From an uncultured Eubacteriales bacterium (GTDB taxonomy: Bacteria; Bacillota; Clostridia; Oscillospirales; Acutalibacteraceae), in the NCBI GenBank assembly GCA_934630515.1, contig CAKTVV010000013.1, forward strand, positions 1 to 64,000: a DNA stretch of 64,000 nucleotides. The letters run 5' to 3'. Position numbers and translations under genes: made by a program. This document shows positions 60,942 through 64,000 of this stretch, one piece after another. Positions within the stretch are counted from its first letter, which is position 1, and the number at the start of each line of letters is the position of its first letter. The notes beneath the pieces were generated by a model. That model had not been told where the DNA came from and searched no databases. It saw nothing but the letters and a program-made list of their open reading frames with translations.

Positions 60942-61724
60942 ATGGAAACCATCTCCTATAAGCTGCCGGTGTTTGAGGGGCCGCTGGATCTGCTCCTCTA
61001 TCTGGTGCAAAAGCACAAACTGAATATTTACGATATTCCCATTGCTCAGGTGCTGGAGCAATATCTGGCGGCGATCCGGCAGATGCAGGACTACGACATG
61101 GAGGTAGCCAGTGAATTTTTGGAGATGGCTGCCCGGCTGGTGTATATCAAGTCGGTCATGCTGCTGCCCCGCTATGAGGAAGAGACCGAGGAGTTCAAGC
61201 GGGAGCTGACCGGACAGCTGATCGAATATCAGCTGTGCCAGCAGATGGCACGGCGGCTGGCGGCGGATTATGTGGGCGGCGACCTGTTTGTGCGCCCGGC
61301 GGAGGAAGTGGAGCCGGATCTGACCTATCACCGGGCGCATCGCCCGGAGGAGATGCTGGACGCCTATCTGGCGGCAGCGGGACGGGGAAAGCGGCGCCTG
61401 CCGCCTCCGGCGCAGGCGTTCAGCGGCATCGTAGCCCGCAAGATCGTGTCGGTGTCCTCCCGCATCGGCTATGTGCTGCGGCGGCTGTATACCCAGCCCC
61501 GGGTGGCGTATGCGTCCCTGTTTGAGCGGGCGGAATCCAAATCCGAGCTGGTCGCCACATTTTTGGCGCTGCTGGAACTGATCAAATCCAAGCGTATCTG
61601 CGTGGAGGATGGGGAAAGCGGGCTGGCGATCGAGATGCGCCCCCGGGAGGAATGGGACGAGAGCATCGGGGAGGAATTTGATACCGATACCCCGGACGAG
61701 GAGAGAGAGACCGATGGAGATTAA
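60942..61724 (+). CDS. scpA: Segregation and condensation protein A
   Basis: 260 residues. N-terminal YKLPVFEGPLDLLLYLVQKHKLNIYDIPIAQVLEQYLAAI is the kleisin SMC-neck-binding region; SEFLEMAARLVYIKSVMLLPRYEEE follows, and the C-terminal winged helix carries ATFLALLELIKSKRICV. Bridges SMC and ScpB in the chromosome condensin. The C-terminal gene end overlaps scpB by 11 bp. Confidence 0.96.
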   Translation: METISYKLPVFEGPLDLLLYLVQKHKLNIYDIPIAQVLEQYLAAIRQMQDYDMEVASEFLEMAARLVYIKSVMLLPRYEEETEEFKRELTGQLIEYQLCQQMARRLAADYVGGDLFVRPAEEVEPDLTYHRAHRPEEMLDAYLAAAGRGKRRLPPPAQAFSGIVARKIVSVSSRIGYVLRRLYTQPRVAYASLFERAESKSELVATFLALLELIKSKRICVEDGESGLAIEMRPREEWDESIGEEFDTDTPDEERETDGD

Positions 61725-62328
61725 GCAATATCAGGCGGCGCTGGAGGCGATCCTGTTCGCCAGCGGCGAGCCGGTGCCGGTGTCCCGGCTGGCGCAGGCG
61801 CTGGATCTGGACGAGGAGACCACCGGGCGCATTGCCGAGGACTGGATGCAGGATGTGAACACCCGGCAGGGGGGCATGACCGCTCTACGGCTGGAGGACG
61901 GCTATCAGCTGTGCAGCAGCAAGGATTATGCCGCTTATGTGCGTAAGGCGATGGATATTCGCCGCAACACGCCGCTGTCTCAGGCGGCGATGGAGGTGCT
62001 GGCGATCATCGCCTATAACCAGCCGGTGACCCGTCCCTTTGTGGAGCAGGTGCGGGGGGTGGATTGCAGCGGCGTGATGCAGAGTCTGCAGCAGAAAGGG
62101 CTGATCGAAGAAAAGGGGCGGATGGATCTGCCCGGACGCCCGCTGCTGTATGGTACGACCCAGAATTTTCTGCGGTGCTTCGGGGTCAGCTCCATCGATC
62201 AGCTGCCGCCGCTGCCCCAAAAGCAGGAATCCCCCATGGTGGAGACCACGATGGATGAAATGCTCCGGGAGGAGGAGGTCTTACCTCCCGATGAGGAGCT
62301 GTTCTCCGGTGAGGACGAGGAGGCGTAA
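61714..62328 (+). CDS. scpB: Segregation and condensation protein B
   Basis: 204 residues from ATG 61714, overlapping scpA. Two winged helices: YQAALEAILFASGEPVPVSRLAQALDL and PLSQAAMEVLAIIAYNQPVTRPFVEQVRGVDCSGVMQSLQQKGLIEEKGRMDLPGRPLLYGTTQNFLRCFGVSSIDQLPPLP, strongly conserved in ScpB. Forms the dimer that binds ScpA. The acidic tail is normal for the family. Confidence 0.96.
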   Translation: MEIKQYQAALEAILFASGEPVPVSRLAQALDLDEETTGRIAEDWMQDVNTRQGGMTALRLEDGYQLCSSKDYAAYVRKAMDIRRNTPLSQAAMEVLAIIAYNQPVTRPFVEQVRGVDCSGVMQSLQQKGLIEEKGRMDLPGRPLLYGTTQNFLRCFGVSSIDQLPPLPQKQESPMVETTMDEMLREEEVLPPDEELFSGEDEEA

Positions 62329-62331
62329 GCG

Positions 62332-63069
62332 GTGACGGCAGGACGGGTGGTGCTGTACAGCGTGCTGGGGCTGCTGGCTCTGGTGCTGCTGCTCCTGCTC
62401 TTGCTGCTGTTGCTGCCGGTATCGGTGCGCATCACCGGCGGCGACGTCTGGCGGGTGCGGGCACGGGTGCTGGGGGTGCCGATCACGCTGCTACCGGCAA
62501 GGGACAAGCCTCGTAAGAAGAAAAAGCCGTCGAAAAAGCCGCAAACAGCGGCAAAAGCTCCGCAGAAAAAGCCGTCTAAGGCGGCACAGTTGAAAGCCGA
62601 GCTGAAAACGGCGTTTCAGCGGGACGGGGTGGCGGCGACCGCTCTGTATCTCAAGCGTTTAGCGGCGCTGGCAGGGCAGACCGCCGGAAAAATTCTGCGT
62701 GCGATCACTGTGGATCGCCTGCAGCTGCGGCTGCTGGTGGTGGCAGAGGAGTCGGCGGATACGGCGCTGTGGTATGCCCGCCTGAGCGGCATCGTTTATC
62801 CGGCGGTGGCGACGTTGGAGCGGGTCATGCCGATCCGACACCGGGATGTCCGGGTGGAGCCGGGCTTTTTGCAGACCGAGGGACGGGTGACAGCCGATGT
62901 GCGGCTGCATGCTGTGCCGGTGCGGCTGCTGTGGGCGATTTTGTGGTTTACCGTGCGTTTTACAGAGATGAATGACCAACCGACTAAGGAGGTAGTTGAC
63001 AATGGCAAATCAGGTAGAAGGATTGATGGGCGTATCGGTGGAAAAGATCCGGCAGATGGTGGATGCTAA
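62332..63069 (+). CDS. DUF2953-like membrane protein
   Basis: 245 residues from GTG 62332, 3 bp after scpB. A single N-terminal helix (10-30) with SVRITGGDVWRVRARVLGVPITLLP, a Lys/Pro-rich linker (55-90), then a helical-beta domain (LRAITVDRLQLRLLVVAEESADTALWYARLSGIVYPAV, RVEPGFLQTEGRVTADVRLHAVPVRLLWAIL) matching DUF2953, usually found beside ytfJ (as ytfI). The last 22 codons overlap ytfJ by 68 bp and run through its ribosome site, unusually long for this operon. Confidence 0.78.
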   Translation: MTAGRVVLYSVLGLLALVLLLLLLLLLLPVSVRITGGDVWRVRARVLGVPITLLPARDKPRKKKKPSKKPQTAAKAPQKKPSKAAQLKAELKTAFQRDGVAATALYLKRLAALAGQTAGKILRAITVDRLQLRLLVVAEESADTALWYARLSGIVYPAVATLERVMPIRHRDVRVEPGFLQTEGRVTADVRLHAVPVRLLWAILWFTVRFTEMNDQPTKEVVDNGKSGRRIDGRIGGKDPADGGC

Positions 63070-63376
63070 TACGGTAGTAGGCTCCCCCATATCCCTGCCG
63101 GACGGCACCACCATTATCCCGGTATCCAAGGTGTCCTACGGCTTTGCGTCCGGCGGCTCCGACCTGCCGACGAAGAATCCGCAGGAGCTGTTTGGCGGCG
63201 GTGCCGGGGCGGGGATCAATATCACTCCGGTGGCGTTTCTGATCATCAAGGACGGAGAGACCAACCTCCTGCCGGTGGTGTCCAAGCCGGATACCGCCGA
63301 CCGGCTGGTATCCATGGTGCCGGATCTGGTGGATATGCTGACTTCTAAAAAGAAAAAGGAAGGCGAAGACGCCTAA
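63002..63376 (+). CDS. ytfJ: YtfJ/GerW sporulation protein
   Basis: 124 residues from ATG 63002 (AAGGAGG 11 bp upstream). LMGVSVEKIRQMVDANTVVGSPISLPDGTTIIPVSKVSYGFASGGSD and GGGAGAGINITPVAFLIIKDGETNLLPV are diagnostic of YtfJ/GerW. Known in bacilli as a forespore protein needed for germination with some nutrients. Fifth gene of the scpA operon. Confidence 0.92.
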   Translation: MANQVEGLMGVSVEKIRQMVDANTVVGSPISLPDGTTIIPVSKVSYGFASGGSDLPTKNPQELFGGGAGAGINITPVAFLIIKDGETNLLPVVSKPDTADRLVSMVPDLVDMLTSKKKKEGEDA

Positions 63377-63437
63377 GGGAGCATGGAACGCTTCCGTTTC
63401 GCATATTCTGTGAGGAATGAGAAACGGAGGGATTCCC

Positions 63438-64000
63438 ATGAATCAACGGATCCGATGGGCAGCAGCACTGCTATGTCCGGTGCTGCTGCTTTTCTGCACG
63501 GCAGGAGCGCTGCCGGTTCGGGCGGCGGCGCCCGGGGTGTCCTCGTTGTCGGCGGTGGTCTATGAGCCGGTGAGCGGACGAATACTCTATGAAAAGGACG
63601 GGCACACCGCCCGCCCTATGGCGAGCACCACGAAGCTGATGACGGCGCTGGTCACCTGCGAGACGCTGGAGCCGGAGCGGACAGTGCAGATTCCGGCGGG
63701 GACGGTGCCGGTGGAGGGAACGCAGGTGGGACTGTCGGTGGGCGAGACCGTTACCGTGCGGGATCTGCTGGCAGCGCTGCTGCTGTCCTCCGGCAACGAT
63801 GCCGCCAATGCGCTGGCGCTGCTGACCGCCGGGAGCTTTGAAGAGTTTGCTGCCCGAATGAATGCGACCGCCGCCCGCTTGGGGATGACGGACAGCCATT
63901 TTGTGACCCCGTCGGGGCTGGATGCCCAGGGGCATGGCGCCAGCGCCGCCGATATGGCTCGCTTGGGGGCGGCGGTGCTGCAGGTGCCGCTGCTGGCGGA
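63438..64000 (+). CDS. D-alanyl-D-alanine carboxypeptidase (DacF-like), 3' end outside window
   Basis: 187 codons visible, continuing past the right edge. ACGGAGG 8 bp before ATG 63438. Signal peptide (1-31, LLCPVLLLFCTAGALPVRAAA). Catalytic SxxK in ARPMASTTKLMTALVTCE (near 64), LSVGETVTVRDLLAALLLSSGNDAANALA with the SxN motif, and MTDSHFVTPSGLDAQGHGASAADMARL. Trims the terminal D-Ala of peptidoglycan stem peptides; in sporulating species DacF acts on cortex cross-linking. It follows ytfJ by 61 bp. Confidence 0.93.
   Translation, partial: MNQRIRWAAALLCPVLLLFCTAGALPVRAAAPGVSSLSAVVYEPVSGRILYEKDGHTARPMASTTKLMTALVTCETLEPERTVQIPAGTVPVEGTQVGLSVGETVTVRDLLAALLLSSGNDAANALALLTAGSFEEFAARMNATAARLGMTDSHFVTPSGLDAQGHGASAADMARLGAAVLQVPLLA

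Noticed and set aside
1..64000. tRNA, rRNA, CRISPR array or prophage
   Set aside because: No cloverleaf, rRNA, regularly spaced repeats or phage structural genes were recognised on reading both strands.

Overview
The window reads as chromosome of a spore-forming Clostridia bacterium, probably an Oscillospiraceae/Ruminococcaceae-like gut organism (inferred from gene content, not from a search). DNA is moderately GC-rich and densely coding. Sporulation and germination genes are scattered through it: spo0A, spoIIID, DUF2508-bofA, a LysM-GH18 spore-lysin type protein and a YtfJ/GerW protein. Housekeeping genes include pyk, yebC, rpmB, apt, scpA-scpB, a split transketolase and a dacF-like gene cut by the right edge. 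No rRNA, tRNA or CRISPR array was seen.

Layout. 0-4.6 kb: a membrane-anchored surface protein (cut at the left edge), a GH99-like protein and a ThuA-like protein. 4.6-7.5 kb: spoIIID and spo0A with a complete-looking retron between them on the minus strand (promoter, structured msr-msd RNA bounded by a1/a2 inverted repeats, and a retron reverse transcriptase). 7.6-16.3 kb: cytidylate-kinase-like gene, an overlapping GT8-GT8-PlsC-PlsC operon, a degenerate-GGDEF/EAL protein, and a NifU-like/GGGtGRT pair behind a strong promoter. 16.3-29.5 kb: two AraC-type regulators and a polysaccharide cluster of two SGNH esterases built from repeated modules, a GH26-like enzyme and a phosphoesterase. 29.6-34.5 kb: pyk, AlaX-type editing protein, DUF2508-bofA, yebC, ygjV. 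34.6-36.4 kb: a decayed IS3/IS150-type element inserted in the remnant of a second one. 36.4-48.8 kb: SGNH hydrolase, GH18 spore lysin, PadR-HAAS module, assorted metabolism, transketolase, MATE and RluA. 48.8-55.9 kb: apt and an arabinan-type cluster (GH51, AraC, GH127, DUF4091), in which the AraC gene and the GH127 gene each carry an in-frame stop. 55.9-64 kb: Na/Pi symporter, ABC exporter, rpmB, M50 protease, scpAB, DUF2953, ytfJ, dacF.

How it fits together. Three genes with sporulation-type products (spoIIID, DUF2508-bofA, the GH18 lysin) are each preceded by a sequence resembling a sigma-E promoter with 14-bp spacing, which argues for a shared mother-cell programme. The surface enzymes end in a transmembrane helix plus basic tail instead of an LPXTG signal and probably act on plant or host glycans at the cell surface. 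The most unusual element is the retron: its predicted transcription start coincides with the first base of a1, and no effector gene sits beside it.
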